A stretch of 33,143 nucleotides of DNA from Rhodobacter sp. (GTDB lineage Bacteria > Pseudomonadota > Alphaproteobacteria > Rhodobacterales > Rhodobacteraceae), in the NCBI GenBank assembly GCA_022340385.1, contig JAJDOB010000235.1, forward strand, positions 1-33,143, in the 5' to 3' direction. Shown one piece after another: positions 1 to 9,592 of the stretch. The position numbers and the translations under genes were made by a program. The notes beneath the pieces were generated by a model. That model was not told where the DNA came from and made no database searches. It saw nothing but the letters and a program-made list of their open reading frames with translations. The first letter of the stretch is position 1. Each line of letters starts with the position of its first letter.

Positions 1-794
1 TTGTGAAAGAAAATCTCTGCCTGCGCGCGTGTGTTGTGAAAGATCAGCGTGGTCCGGTGGCGTTTCACCTGCTCCAGCACGGCCGGGATCGCATGCGCGG
101 CGCCACCGCCCGACCAGGGCGGGCGCGCCCCGGTTTCCAGCATCGAGATATCCGGGTCCGGCCCCGGATCGGCCTGCAGGATCGAGCAGGGATCGGGATG
201 GCGCGACAGCAGATGCGCGATCGCGCCGGGGTCTTCCACGGTCGCGCTCAGCCCGACGCGGCGCAGCCCCGGGCAAAGCGTTTGCAGCCGCGCCACCGCC
301 AGCATCAGCTGATCGCCGCGCTTGCTTTCGGCAAGGCTGTGAATTTCGTCGATGATCACGCGGCTCAGCCCGGCAAACATCCGCGGCGCGTCTTCGTAGG
401 ATGTCAGCAGCGCCAGACTTTCCGGCGTGGTCAATAGGATATGCGGCGGGTCGGCACGCTGACGCTTCTTTTGCGTGGCCGGCGTGTCGCCGGTGCGATC
501 CTCGACCCGAATCGGCAGCCCGATCTCGGAAATCGGTGTGCCGAGATTGCGCCTGATGTCTGCCGCAAGCGCCTTCAGGGGCGAGACGTAAAGCGTGTGC
601 AGCCCCTTGTACCCGCCATCGGCAAGCTCTGCCAGGGTCGGCAGGAAACCCGCCAGCGTCTTGCCGCCGCCGGTCGGCGCGATCAGCAGCAACGCCGGTT
701 CATGCGCGCGCTCCAGCATTTCGCGCTGATGCGGATGCAACTGCCAGCCGCGCGCGGTGAACCATTGCTGTAACTGATCGGGCAGGGCGCTCAT
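1..794 (-). CDS. Ligase-associated DEXH-box DNA helicase (Lhr-type), N-terminal part, truncated by window edge
   Basis: Own minus-strand translation from ATG at 794: MSALPDQLQQWFTARGWQLHPHQREML...LLIAPTGGGKTLAGFLP...LYVSPLKALAADIRRNL...VIIDEIHSLAESKRGDQL; helicase motifs I, Ia and II (DEIH). Not in the ORF list because it runs off the left edge. Confidence 0.88.
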   Translation of the reverse strand, partial: MSALPDQLQQWFTARGWQLHPHQREMLERAHEPALLLIAPTGGGKTLAGFLPTLAELADGGYKGLHTLYVSPLKALAADIRRNLGTPISEIGLPIRVEDRTGDTPATQKKRQRADPPHILLTTPESLALLTSYEDAPRMFAGLSRVIIDEIHSLAESKRGDQLMLAVARLQTLCPGLRRVGLSATVEDPGAIAHLLSRHPDPCSILQADPGPDPDISMLETGARPPWSGGGAAHAIPAVLEQVKRHRTTLIFHNTRAQAEIFFH

Positions 795-877
795 CCGCGA
801 AATCTAGGCGGCCTGCGCGACGCTGACCAGCGCCGTTGAACCATCAGGCCCGCCCGCAAGCGCAGGCGGGCATGGGG

Positions 878-2188
878 TCAGTGCACGATCGTCTCTTCCT
901 TGACGAACATGTTGGCCCAGGCACGGTCGATCAGTTCCGGCGACATCTGGTAGGGTATGCCCTCGAACTCGCAGATCGAGATCATCTGGTCGATCAGGAA
1001 GATCGGCTGATAGTTGGCATAAATGTTGTCGATGGTCGGGTATTTGACCTTCAGAAGGTGGACAAGTGCCGCCTCGTTCAGCGGCATCTTCTTTTTCTTC
1101 GCCACCATGCTGAAGATCTTCAGGAAATCAGACTGGCTTGGCCCGTCGATCTTGATCTTGAAGAAGATCCGGCGCAGGGCGGCCTTGTCGAAGATCTCGT
1201 TGGGGTGGAAGTTGGTCGAGAAGATCACCAGCGTGTCGAACGGCACCTCGAATTTCTCGCCCGATTGCAGCGCCAGAATATCCTTGCCCTCTTCCAGCGG
1301 CACGATCCAGCGGTTGATCAGCGCCTGCGGCGGTTCGGCCTGACGGCCAAGGTCGTCGACGATGAACACGCCGCCGGTGGATTTCAATTGCAGCGGCGCC
1401 TGATAGGTGCGCGATGTCGGGTTATAGACCAGATCCAGCATGTCCAGCGACAGTTCCCCGCCGGTGATCACCGTCGGGCGCTGGCACAACACATAGCGCC
1501 GGTCCCAGCGGTTGCTGGTGACGCGCAGCGCATGGCGGTCGTCATCTTCCTTTTCGGCCAGCGTGTGCACGATCGGGTCGTAGACCGAAATCACCTGGCC
1601 GGAATAATAGATCGCGCGCGGCACGAAGATCGTATCGCCCAGGGCGTCGCGAATGCCGTTGGAGATCGAGGATTTACCGTTGCCCGGCGGGCCGTACATC
1701 AGGATCGAGCGCCCCGAGCCCACGGCCGGGCCAAGGTTGCCCAGCAATTCCGGCGGCAGCACAAGATGGCCCATCGCGCCGGTCAGCTGATCGCGGGTGA
1801 TCTGGATGTTGCGGATCGACTGGCGCTTGACCTGTTTGGCATAGATTTCCATCGGGACCGGCATCGCGCCGTAATATTCCGACTGTGACAGCGCATCCAG
1901 CGCCCGTGCCTTGCCCGCATCCGACAACTGATAGCCCATTTCGCCGCCAGAGTTGGCGTGCAGGGTGCCCGTGGCCTCGACCAGCTTTTGGGTGCGCGCC
2001 AGATCGACCAGTTCCTGCGTCACCGGAACCGGCAGACACATCACCTTGGCCAAAAGCGTCACTTCCTCCAGGTTCCGCCGGAACATGGTTTTCAACAGAA
2101 TATCGCGCATGAGGACCAGCGAAAGCCCGGTTTCGGTCAGGCTTTTCGGGGCGGGCGGGTCCAGCACGGGGGCAGTCTGCATGTTCAT
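878..2188 (-). CDS. AAA+-like ATPase with N-terminal winged-helix-like region, function uncharacterised
   Basis: ORF 878..2353; likely start MNMQTAPVLDPP at 2188. Walker A GPPGNGKSS, Walker B-like GGVFIVDDLGRQ, sensor-like LVIFSTNFHP. Confidence 0.82.
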   Translation of the reverse strand: MNMQTAPVLDPPAPKSLTETGLSLVLMRDILLKTMFRRNLEEVTLLAKVMCLPVPVTQELVDLARTQKLVEATGTLHANSGGEMGYQLSDAGKARALDALSQSEYYGAMPVPMEIYAKQVKRQSIRNIQITRDQLTGAMGHLVLPPELLGNLGPAVGSGRSILMYGPPGNGKSSISNGIRDALGDTIFVPRAIYYSGQVISVYDPIVHTLAEKEDDDRHALRVTSNRWDRRYVLCQRPTVITGGELSLDMLDLVYNPTSRTYQAPLQLKSTGGVFIVDDLGRQAEPPQALINRWIVPLEEGKDILALQSGEKFEVPFDTLVIFSTNFHPNEIFDKAALRRIFFKIKIDGPSQSDFLKIFSMVAKKKKMPLNEAALVHLLKVKYPTIDNIYANYQPIFLIDQMISICEFEGIPYQMSPELIDRAWANMFVKEETIVH

Positions 2189-2273
2189 CGAGTGTGCTCC
2201 GGTTGTCTTTGCGCCAACAGCTATGACAGGATAGTGTGGCAAAAAATGGACAACAAATGAACGGGGCAGGGGC

Positions 2274-3899
2274 ATGAGCAGACCCAAACCGGCCGTGATT
2301 TTCGCTTTTCTGGCGGTGGTGATCGCCGTGCTTGGCGGCGTGTCACTGGTCAAGGGCGGATTTTACATCGCCAAGCACGAAGGCGACACGCTGCATCTGT
2401 TGCAGATCGTGTTCCGCATGGCCGACGGCGAATGGCCGCATCTGGATTTCATGACCCCGATCGGCATCATGGCGTTCCTGCCGATTGTCGCCTTCGTCAA
2501 ATTCGGCGCCGGCATCGGAATGGCGATCCTTCTGTCGCAGATACTGGTGGCGCTGGTGTTGCTGCCCGCGCTGTTCTGGACGGTATATTCCAGATTTGAC
2601 AATGCCTTGGCCTATCTGTTCGGTCTGGCCGTGCTGGTGCTGGTGCTGGCGCTGGTGCATGGCGAGGCCGACCGGTCGGTGTCGATCTCGATGCATTACA
2701 ACCGATGGGCCTGGGCTACGGCCTATGTGGTGATCGCGCTGGCGGTGCTGCCCGGAACAGTTGCGAAAAGCGACGTTTTCGACGGGACTGTTATCGGCCT
2801 TGGCATGGCGTTCCTGCTGTTGTGCAAGGTGACCTATTTCATTGCCTTCGCCCCGGCCGTCATTGCCGCGCTGCTGTTGCGGTCTGCGTGGCGGGTTCTG
2901 GGCCTGGCATTTGGCGCGGGCATTGTGGCGGTGGCGGTGATGACGGCCTTTTCCGGGGTCGGATTCTGGCTGGCCTATCTGGGCGATTTGCAGACGGTCG
3001 CGAATTCCGAGGTCCGCCCGCAGCCCGGCGCACCGCTGAAGATCATCATCGGATCGCCCGCATATCTCGGCGGCAGCCTTGCGCTGATGACCGGGGTCAT
3101 CCTGCTGCGTCAGGCCGGGGAACGGGTGCTGGGGCTGGTGCTGCTGCTGCTTGTGCCGGGGTTCTTCTACGTGACCTACCAGAATTTCGGGAACGATCCG
3201 CAATGGCTGATGCTGCTGGCGATCCTGCTGCTGGTGCCGCGTCCGGATCCGGCGGCAAGAAACGGGCTTGGCTGGCCATTGGGGCGGGCGCTGGCGCTGA
3301 CCGCGATGGCCGCCATCGCCTTTGCCGCGCCGTCGTTCCTGAACCTCGCCTACAGCCCGTTCCGCCATGCCGGGATCTCGCCGTCCGACTACACCCCGAT
3401 GCTGGCGCGTTCGGCGCGCCACAATGATCTGTTCGATCGCGTAGTCCGTTCCAACCGGGTCGATGGCACGATTGCGCTGGACGGGCCGGGATCGGGGCTG
3501 GAATCCCGTCAGGACCTGGCCAAACGGGCCGAAACCCACGCGGTTTTCCAGGGCGAGGATCTGCCCGACTGCGAATTGCAACTGGGCCTGATCGCCTGGT
3601 TCGAAACCATCGTTGCCGATCTCGAAGCGAACGGTTTCGGCGGCAAGCGCCTGATCGCGGCCGACATATTTTCCAGCCACTGGCTGTTTGGCGATGTCCT
3701 GCGTCTGACCGGCGGCGCGCCATGGTACTATGGCGGATTGCCGGGGCTCGACAGTGCCGAGATCATGCTGGTGCCCATGTGCCCGGCATCGCTGAGCATT
3801 CGCAAACAGGTGCTGGACGAAATCTCTGAACGCGGGCTTGCCGCGCACGAGGTGCGCCGCGCACCGCTGTACATTCTTTACGATATCTCAGGCAGCTAA
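2274..3899 (+). CDS. Polytopic membrane protein, GT-C-like glycosyltransferase candidate
   Basis: 541 aa, many hydrophobic helices; after TM1 an acidic loop EGDTLHLLQIVFRMADGEWPHLDFMTPIG resembling the GT-C first-loop D...G.PY.DF..P.G pattern; soluble C-terminal region. Confidence 0.7.
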   Translation: MSRPKPAVIFAFLAVVIAVLGGVSLVKGGFYIAKHEGDTLHLLQIVFRMADGEWPHLDFMTPIGIMAFLPIVAFVKFGAGIGMAILLSQILVALVLLPALFWTVYSRFDNALAYLFGLAVLVLVLALVHGEADRSVSISMHYNRWAWATAYVVIALAVLPGTVAKSDVFDGTVIGLGMAFLLLCKVTYFIAFAPAVIAALLLRSAWRVLGLAFGAGIVAVAVMTAFSGVGFWLAYLGDLQTVANSEVRPQPGAPLKIIIGSPAYLGGSLALMTGVILLRQAGERVLGLVLLLLVPGFFYVTYQNFGNDPQWLMLLAILLLVPRPDPAARNGLGWPLGRALALTAMAAIAFAAPSFLNLAYSPFRHAGISPSDYTPMLARSARHNDLFDRVVRSNRVDGTIALDGPGSGLESRQDLAKRAETHAVFQGEDLPDCELQLGLIAWFETIVADLEANGFGGKRLIAADIFSSHWLFGDVLRLTGGAPWYYGGLPGLDSAEIMLVPMCPASLSIRKQVLDEISERGLAAHEVRRAPLYILYDISGS

Positions 3900-3996
3900 A
3901 GCGCAATCCGAAAAGTGGGCACCGGTTTTCGGGTCAATTGCGCGACAGGACCAAGCGCAATCCGAAATGTGGGCACCGGTTTTCGGGTCAAATTGC
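3900..3996. repeat. Two tandem copies of a palindromic intergenic repeat
   Basis: AGCGCAATCCGAAAAGTGGGCACCGGTTTTCGGGTCAA at 3900-3937 and AGCGCAATCCGAAATGTGGGCACCGGTTTTCGGGTCAA at 3954-3991, one mismatch. Copy A has nested complementary arms GCGCAAT/ATTGCGC and CCGAAAA/TTTTCGG. Confidence 0.85.
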
Positions 3997-4024
3997 GTGG
4001 AAAACCGGACCCCTGGACGCTGGT

Positions 4025-4519
4025 TCAGGCCCCGTGCAGGACCCCAAGCACCAGATAGGTTCCCAGCGCGATACCCAGCGACAGCCCCATCGGGAACTTC
4101 TTGGATCCCCACGACACCCAGTCCGGTGTCTTGTTGCGGATCGCGGGCACCGCGCGGATCATCCGGTGCAGCACGAACGAAGCCATCAGGACGGCGGCAA
4201 ACAGAACCAGAAACAGCCGCATGTCGCCCAGCGGAATGAACGGCGCCATCGCGGCGGCGAATTTCGCGTCGCCCGCCCCGATCATCCCGACCATGTTCAA
4301 AGTAAAACCGATCACGATCACCACCACCAGATGCACCAGGCGCCAGGGGTATTCCGCCAGCGGCAGCACGATCAGACCGATTGCAAGAAAGACCACCATC
4401 AGGGCCACAACGGCCTTGTTGGGGATCTTCATGAATTTCAGATCGCTCCATGCCACCCAGATGCAGATCGGCAGCGCGAAGGGCAGGAACCACAGCGCCG
4501 CATAGGTCGTGATCGTCAT
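4025..4519 (-). CDS. cpaA: Prepilin peptidase, A24 family (CpaA/TadV-like)
   Basis: 164 aa membrane protein; WSDLKFMKIPNK near TM1 and GAGDAKFAAAMAPF (GxGD-type aspartyl protease motif). Confidence 0.85.
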   Translation of the reverse strand: MTITTYAALWFLPFALPICIWVAWSDLKFMKIPNKAVVALMVVFLAIGLIVLPLAEYPWRLVHLVVVIVIGFTLNMVGMIGAGDAKFAAAMAPFIPLGDMRLFLVLFAAVLMASFVLHRMIRAVPAIRNKTPDWVSWGSKKFPMGLSLGIALGTYLVLGVLHGA

Positions 4520-4521
4520 CG

Positions 4522-5379
4522 TCAGTTGGTCACGTTGGCTTCAAGCGCGGCCAGGCTGCGCACGGCGGCTTCGAAGTGCTGCGGGTGGGTTTCGATCGCT
4601 TCGCGCAGCAGGCCCTTGCCGATTGCAATGTCGCCCTGTTTCACCGCGGCAAGCCCCAGCGTGTGCAGCAGTTGCGCCCGCTCCACCTGGGTCATCGGCA
4701 CCACCGGCAGTTCGTATTTGCGTTGCGCGCCACGGGCCAGGGTCAGGTTGTTCTTGGCCGTGAACAGGTCGGCATCATAGGTGATCGCCTCTGTGAACAG
4801 GCGCTCTGCCTCGGAATACTCGCCGCGGGTCAGCTTTGAATAGCCCCAGTTGTTCAGCACGCCCGAAGGCCTGGTCGTCAGACCGGCGGCGGTTTCATAG
4901 AAGGTGTCGGCCCGTTTCCAGTCGCGCTTGGAATCGGCGACCATCGCTTCCAGACGATAGCGTTTGTAGGTTTCGAAGGTCGGCGGAATCTGGTCAAGCT
5001 GCGCCTTCGCCTCGTCCCATTGGCCGTTGCGGATCAGCGCATCGGCATAGTCGACCCGGTCATCGGGAATCGATTCCGGGTGGGTGACGACCTTTTTCCA
5101 GACCGTTACGGCCTCTGTGGCGCGTTTGGCGCGGATCAGCGATTTGCCCAGACCACGCTGGAATTCAAGACGCCCGGGATCCTGGTCGCTGGCGCCACGG
5201 AAATACGTGACCGCCTCGTTCGGGTCGGCAACCGTCAACATGATATCGTTCAGGTTGGTCTCGTCGATGACGTTCACGTCCTTCATGGCGCGTTCGACTT
5301 CGGCGTCCTTGCCCGACTTGTCACAGGCACCCAACAGCAACGTGCTGCCGATGCATAGCATCAGACTGAATTGGCGCAT
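4522..5379 (-). CDS. TPR-repeat lipoprotein (TadD-like)
   Basis: Lipobox MLCIGSTLLLGAC; TPR-like repeats (FQRGLGKSLIRAKRATEAVTVWKKV, NWGYSKLTRGEYSEAERLFTEAI); between cpaA and second TPR gene. Confidence 0.8.
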   Translation of the reverse strand: MRQFSLMLCIGSTLLLGACDKSGKDAEVERAMKDVNVIDETNLNDIMLTVADPNEAVTYFRGASDQDPGRLEFQRGLGKSLIRAKRATEAVTVWKKVVTHPESIPDDRVDYADALIRNGQWDEAKAQLDQIPPTFETYKRYRLEAMVADSKRDWKRADTFYETAAGLTTRPSGVLNNWGYSKLTRGEYSEAERLFTEAITYDADLFTAKNNLTLARGAQRKYELPVVPMTQVERAQLLHTLGLAAVKQGDIAIGKGLLREAIETHPQHFEAAVRSLAALEANVTN

Positions 5380-5410
5380 GGTTTGCGTCCCTTACTGCTC
5401 GTCCTTCGCT

Positions 5411-5986
5411 TTATGGTGTGCTTAGCAGCTGGTATTCCCCGCTGCCGCGTCGCACCAATGCGAATGTGGTATTGTTTTCATCATCATAGCCCGGATTTTC
5501 CAGTTTTGCGAGCGCTAAGCGCAAATTCTCGCGAATCTGCTGACTATCTCCGTTATCCAGTGCAAATGCGGTACGAAAGACACGCTCTGCCTCACCGGAC
5601 TGGCCGGTTTCCATCAAAACCACCCCCAGATTGTTCCATGCGGGTGCGAATGCCGGGTCGGCCTTGACAGCGCGGCGCAGCAGTTGCTCGGCCTGGCCCA
5701 GCCGCCCGAGTTTCAGATTTGCCGAACCCAGCGCCGACAGCACATCGACGGTCAGCCCCTGGTTGCCGGCAGCGCGGTAATAGGCCTTGAGCGCAAGTTC
5801 GTATTCGCCCGACGCCATCAGGCGGTGGCCGACAGTCAGACCGTCGACCGCATCGCCGTGCGTGTCGACCCCCGGCGCCGCCTTGCGCCCCTTTTCGGGC
5901 GCACCCAGCCCGCCGGCACAGCCCGACACCAGCCCAAGGGCCAGAATCAAAGCCAGAATATGCCGGAAACCGGTTCTAGAGTGCAT
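5411..5986 (-). CDS. tadD: TPR-repeat lipoprotein TadD-like, pilus assembly
   Basis: ORF 5411..6016; likely start MHSRTGFRHILALILALGLVSGC (lipobox) at 5986; TPR motifs AWNNLGVVLMETGQSGEAERVFRTAF. Confidence 0.78.
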   Translation of the reverse strand: MHSRTGFRHILALILALGLVSGCAGGLGAPEKGRKAAPGVDTHGDAVDGLTVGHRLMASGEYELALKAYYRAAGNQGLTVDVLSALGSANLKLGRLGQAEQLLRRAVKADPAFAPAWNNLGVVLMETGQSGEAERVFRTAFALDNGDSQQIRENLRLALAKLENPGYDDENNTTFALVRRGSGEYQLLSTP

Positions 5987-6111
5987 CACGATGAAACTTG
6001 CCTGCCTGCCGCGCATTTACGCGTTTTCCCGGACCTTAGGCAGTTTGGCGCGGCGCGCAAAGCCCCTTGTCGTGAAAACTTGCGGCGGTGTGCCAATCGC
6101 GCACGCAAAAT

Positions 6112-6146
6112 GGGGCCGCGGATCCCGGTTCGGGTTCCGCGGCCCC
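6112..6146 (-). terminator. Candidate Rho-independent terminator downstream of tadC
   Basis: GGGGCCGCGGA...TCCGCGGCCCC hairpin just after the tadC stop; minus strand continues CCCCATTTTG. Confidence 0.55.
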
Positions 6147-6166
6147 GATACTGGCCGGGCATTGCG

Positions 6167-7150
6167 CTAGTATTGTGCGCCGGCGCCGTTCAGCGTCAGG
6201 TAGATGTTGTAGATCGACGGGCCCACCAGAATGACCAGCAACGGCGGCACGGTCAGCATCATCGTGGCCAGCGTCATCTTGGTCGGCAATGTGTTGGCTT
6301 TTTCCTCGGCCCGCATGACCCGCTTGTCGCGCATCTCGCTGGCGTAGACCCGCAGCGCGTCGGCGATGGAGGTGCCGAAACTGGCCGACTGGATCAGCAC
6401 GGTGACAAAGCTTGCCACGTCCTGCACCCCGGCGCGTTCGGACATGTCGCGCAGCACCGAGATCCTGTCCTTGCCGGCCTTCATTTCCTGGCTGACCATG
6501 TCGAATTCATCGGCCAGCGCGGGATAGCCGGCGCGGATTTCCTTGGCCACCCGAAGGATCGACTGATCCAGCGACTGGCCGGCCTCGACGCACACCAGCA
6601 TCATGTCGAGCGCATCGGGAAAGCCGTTGGTGATCTCTTCCTGGCGGGCTTTCTGGCGGCGGGTGACCCAGTATTTCGGCAGCATGTAGCCGCAAAGCCC
6701 GGGCATCAGCATCGTCATCGCGGTGCTTTGCGCGCTTGGATCGCCGGTCGCCTTTTGCAGCATCGCATATGCGACGCCCAGCACCAGCAAGACCGCCCCC
6801 AGCGCGAACTGGGCGAAGTGATAGGTGCGCACGGCTGTCTTGCCACGATAGCCCGCCTGCAGCAGTTTCAGCTTGATCGCGGAATATTCTTCCTCGTTCT
6901 TGGGTTCCAGGAAGTCGGAGTATTTCTGCAGCTTGTCGGTTTTGGTGTCCGAGCGCAGCCGCTGTTCGGGCGATTTTGTGGCGGCGGCCTGCTTCTTGGC
7001 CCGGTTCAGCTTGTCGAGCGGGTCTTCCTTCTTGTTCAGCAGCACCGGCAGCGTTGCCAGCACCAGGAAAAGCCCCAGCAGGCCGACGACCAGCAGCGGG
7101 CCGAAAGGGCCGAACTGTTCGGTCAGGGTGGTCTTGACGGTCTCGAACAT
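6167..7150 (-). CDS. tadC: Type II/IV secretion inner membrane protein TadC
   Basis: GspF/T2SSF-like: FPDALDMMLVCVEAGQSLDQSILRVAKEI, SFVTVLIQSASFGTSIADALRVYASEMRDKRVMRAEEKANTLPTKMTLATM. Confidence 0.92.
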   Translation of the reverse strand: MFETVKTTLTEQFGPFGPLLVVGLLGLFLVLATLPVLLNKKEDPLDKLNRAKKQAAATKSPEQRLRSDTKTDKLQKYSDFLEPKNEEEYSAIKLKLLQAGYRGKTAVRTYHFAQFALGAVLLVLGVAYAMLQKATGDPSAQSTAMTMLMPGLCGYMLPKYWVTRRQKARQEEITNGFPDALDMMLVCVEAGQSLDQSILRVAKEIRAGYPALADEFDMVSQEMKAGKDRISVLRDMSERAGVQDVASFVTVLIQSASFGTSIADALRVYASEMRDKRVMRAEEKANTLPTKMTLATMMLTVPPLLVILVGPSIYNIYLTLNGAGAQY

Positions 7151-7162
7151 GTGCCCGGCTCC

Positions 7163-8131
7163 TTATACTTTGATGTTCACAAGGATCCGCATGCAGATCA
7201 GGTTGGCCAAAAGGAAGCCGGCAACGACCAGGCAGGCAGGCACGAACACGGCCGTTCCCATCACGTCGTCATAGTAATTGGGCTGGGCGATGTTGATCCC
7301 GACCAGCGCCAGCAGCGGAAAGCCCGACAGGAACTTGCCCGACCATTTCGCCTCTGCGGTGATCGCGTTCACCCGGCGGAACAGCTTGAACCGAGAGCGG
7401 ATGACCTTGGCCAGACCATCGAGGATTTCCGCCAGGTTGCCGCCCGAGGTCTGCTGGATAGTCACGGCCACCGCCAGGAATCGCATATCCTGCATGTCCA
7501 GCCGTTCGGCCATCGCCTTCAGCGCGTCGCCGACATCGCGGCCATAGGCCGATTCATCCGCGATCATGCCCATTTCCGACCCCAGCGGGTCGGGGATTTC
7601 CTTGGCCACGATGTTCAGCGCCGAGGTGAACGGGTGCCCCACGCGCAGGCTGCGCACCATCAGTTCGACCGCGTCGGGCAGTTGCTCGGCGATCATGCTC
7701 ATGCGTTTCTTGGCCTTGCCGTTGATCCAGACGAACACCGCGGCCACGCCCATCACAACCGACACGCCGCCGCGAATTGCAAGGCTGGCGCCGGTGCCGA
7801 TGGTCAGGCCCATGAAGGCCACCGCCGCCAGCAGGCACATCACCATGATCAGTTGCGCGGGCGAGAACGCGATGTTGGCCATCTGCGCCTTTTCCGCCAG
7901 CATCGAATAGATCGGAACCGAGCGCGACTTCAGGTGCTGGCTCATTTCCTTGCGCAGCTGGTCCATGACCTCTTCGCGCCCGGCACCTTTTTCCAGCATG
8001 TCCAGACGTCGGTTGACGCGGTTGTTCAGGCTGATGGATTTGCCGAAGACGGTCAGATAGATACCTTCGACCATCACCAGGACGGCGATGAAGATCAGAC
8101 CGTAGATTAGCGGCTCTATGGGGATAGACAT
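7163..8131 (-). CDS. tadB: Type II/IV secretion inner membrane protein TadB
   Basis: T2SSF-like: LPDAVELMVRSLRVGHPFTSALNIVAKEIPDPLGSEMGMIADESAYGRDVGDALKAMAERL; directly upstream of tadC. Confidence 0.92.
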   Translation of the reverse strand: MSIPIEPLIYGLIFIAVLVMVEGIYLTVFGKSISLNNRVNRRLDMLEKGAGREEVMDQLRKEMSQHLKSRSVPIYSMLAEKAQMANIAFSPAQLIMVMCLLAAVAFMGLTIGTGASLAIRGGVSVVMGVAAVFVWINGKAKKRMSMIAEQLPDAVELMVRSLRVGHPFTSALNIVAKEIPDPLGSEMGMIADESAYGRDVGDALKAMAERLDMQDMRFLAVAVTIQQTSGGNLAEILDGLAKVIRSRFKLFRRVNAITAEAKWSGKFLSGFPLLALVGINIAQPNYYDDVMGTAVFVPACLVVAGFLLANLICMRILVNIKV

Positions 8132-8135
8132 GCGG

Positions 8136-9569
8136 TTAAGTCCCTATCGAAGGTTCAAAGATTTCCGGCGGCAGGCTGTGACCCCATTGCCGGAACCGGT
8201 CGGAATAGTGTGAACGCACGCCGGTGGCGGTGAAGCCGCCCAGGATGGTGCCGTCGGGTTGCAGCCCGGTGCGCTGAAAGCGGAACACCTCCTGCATGGA
8301 AATGACTTCGCCTTCCATGCCAGTCAGTTCGGTGATCGACACCATGCGGCGGCTGCCGTCCTGCAGACGCGAGGCCTGCACGATCAGGTTCACAGCACTT
8401 GCGATCTGCGACCGCACCGCCTTGATCGGCATCTCGATCCCGGTCATCGCGATCATGTTTTCAAGGCGGCTGACACCGTCGCGGGCGCTGTTGGCGTGGA
8501 TCGTCGTCATTGATCCGTCGTGGCCGGTGTTCATCGCCTGCAACATGTCGATCACCTCGTCGCCGCGCGTCTCGCCGACGATGATCCGGTCAGGCCGCAT
8601 CCGCAGCGCGTTCTTCAGACAGTCGCGCTGGCTGACGGCGCCCTTGCCCTCGACGTTGGGCGGGCGGCTTTCCATCCGGCCGACATGGGTCTGTTGCAGT
8701 TGAAGTTCCGCGGTATCCTCGATGGTCAGGATGCGTTCGGAATTGTCGATGAACGACGAAAGCGCGTTCAGCGTCGTGGTCTTGCCCGAACCCGTACCGC
8801 CGGAAACGATGATGTTCAGCCGGCAGGCCACGGCGGCCTCGATATACATCGCCATGTCCTCGGAAAACGCGCCGAATTGCACCAGGTCGCGGATCCCCAG
8901 CTTTTCCTTCTTGAACTTTCGAATCGACACCAGGCTGCCATCGACCGCAATCGGCGGCACCATGGCGTTGAAACGCGAACCGTCCGCAAGGCGGGCGTCG
9001 ACATAGGGGTTGGATTCATCGACCCGGCGACCCACGGCAGAGACGATCTTGTCGATGATGCGCAAAAGGTGGCGTTCGTCCTTGAACGTCACATCCGTGA
9101 GGCTCAGCTTGCCGTCACGCTCCACAAAGATCTGCTGCGGGCCGTTGACCAGGATATCGTTGACGGTGTCGTCTTTCAGCAGCGGCTCCAGCGGGCCAAG
9201 CCCGGTGACCTCGTCGAACAGGTCCTGAAACAGCGTGGTGCGTTCGTCCTTGTTCAGGACAACCGACATTTCATCCAGCGCCTCGGCAGAAATCGACGCG
9301 ATTTCCGAACGCAGATCGTTTTCCGTCGCCCGTTCGAGGGCGGCAAGGTTCAGGTTGTCCAGAAGCCGTTTGTGCAGCTCGACCTTGATCTCGCCAATGC
9401 GTTCCTTGCGCTTGCGTTCCTTGTCGACCGGGGCCGGTTGCGCGGCGACGCGTGGCGTCACGGCACGCTGTGCGGGCTTCGGGGAATTGGCGGGTTTGGC
9501 AGTCTTCTTGGCGACCGGAGCAGCCCCGGTCGGGTCGGCGGTGCCAGTTTTCTTGTATCGAGCGAACAC
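8136..9569 (-). CDS. cpaF: Secretion ATPase CpaF/TadA
   Basis: GspE/VirB11 family: Walker A VSGGTGSGKTTTLNALSSFI, TIEDTAELQLQQTHVGRMESRPPN, RMRPDRIIVGETRGDEVIDMLQAMNTGHDGSMTTIHANS. Confidence 0.96.
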   Translation of the reverse strand: MFARYKKTGTADPTGAAPVAKKTAKPANSPKPAQRAVTPRVAAQPAPVDKERKRKERIGEIKVELHKRLLDNLNLAALERATENDLRSEIASISAEALDEMSVVLNKDERTTLFQDLFDEVTGLGPLEPLLKDDTVNDILVNGPQQIFVERDGKLSLTDVTFKDERHLLRIIDKIVSAVGRRVDESNPYVDARLADGSRFNAMVPPIAVDGSLVSIRKFKKEKLGIRDLVQFGAFSEDMAMYIEAAVACRLNIIVSGGTGSGKTTTLNALSSFIDNSERILTIEDTAELQLQQTHVGRMESRPPNVEGKGAVSQRDCLKNALRMRPDRIIVGETRGDEVIDMLQAMNTGHDGSMTTIHANSARDGVSRLENMIAMTGIEMPIKAVRSQIASAVNLIVQASRLQDGSRRMVSITELTGMEGEVISMQEVFRFQRTGLQPDGTILGGFTATGVRSHYSDRFRQWGHSLPPEIFEPSIGT

Positions 9570-9592
9570 TGTGATGCCTCTTTCTTCTAGGG

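Noticed and set aside
836-1888. 350-aa plus-strand ORF
   Set aside because: Antisense to the AAA ATPase with intact Walker motifs; no recognisable domain.
5684-8110. 808-aa plus-strand ORF
   Set aside because: Antisense shadow of tadD/tadC/tadB; His/Gln/Arg-rich low-complexity translation typical of GC-rich antisense frames.
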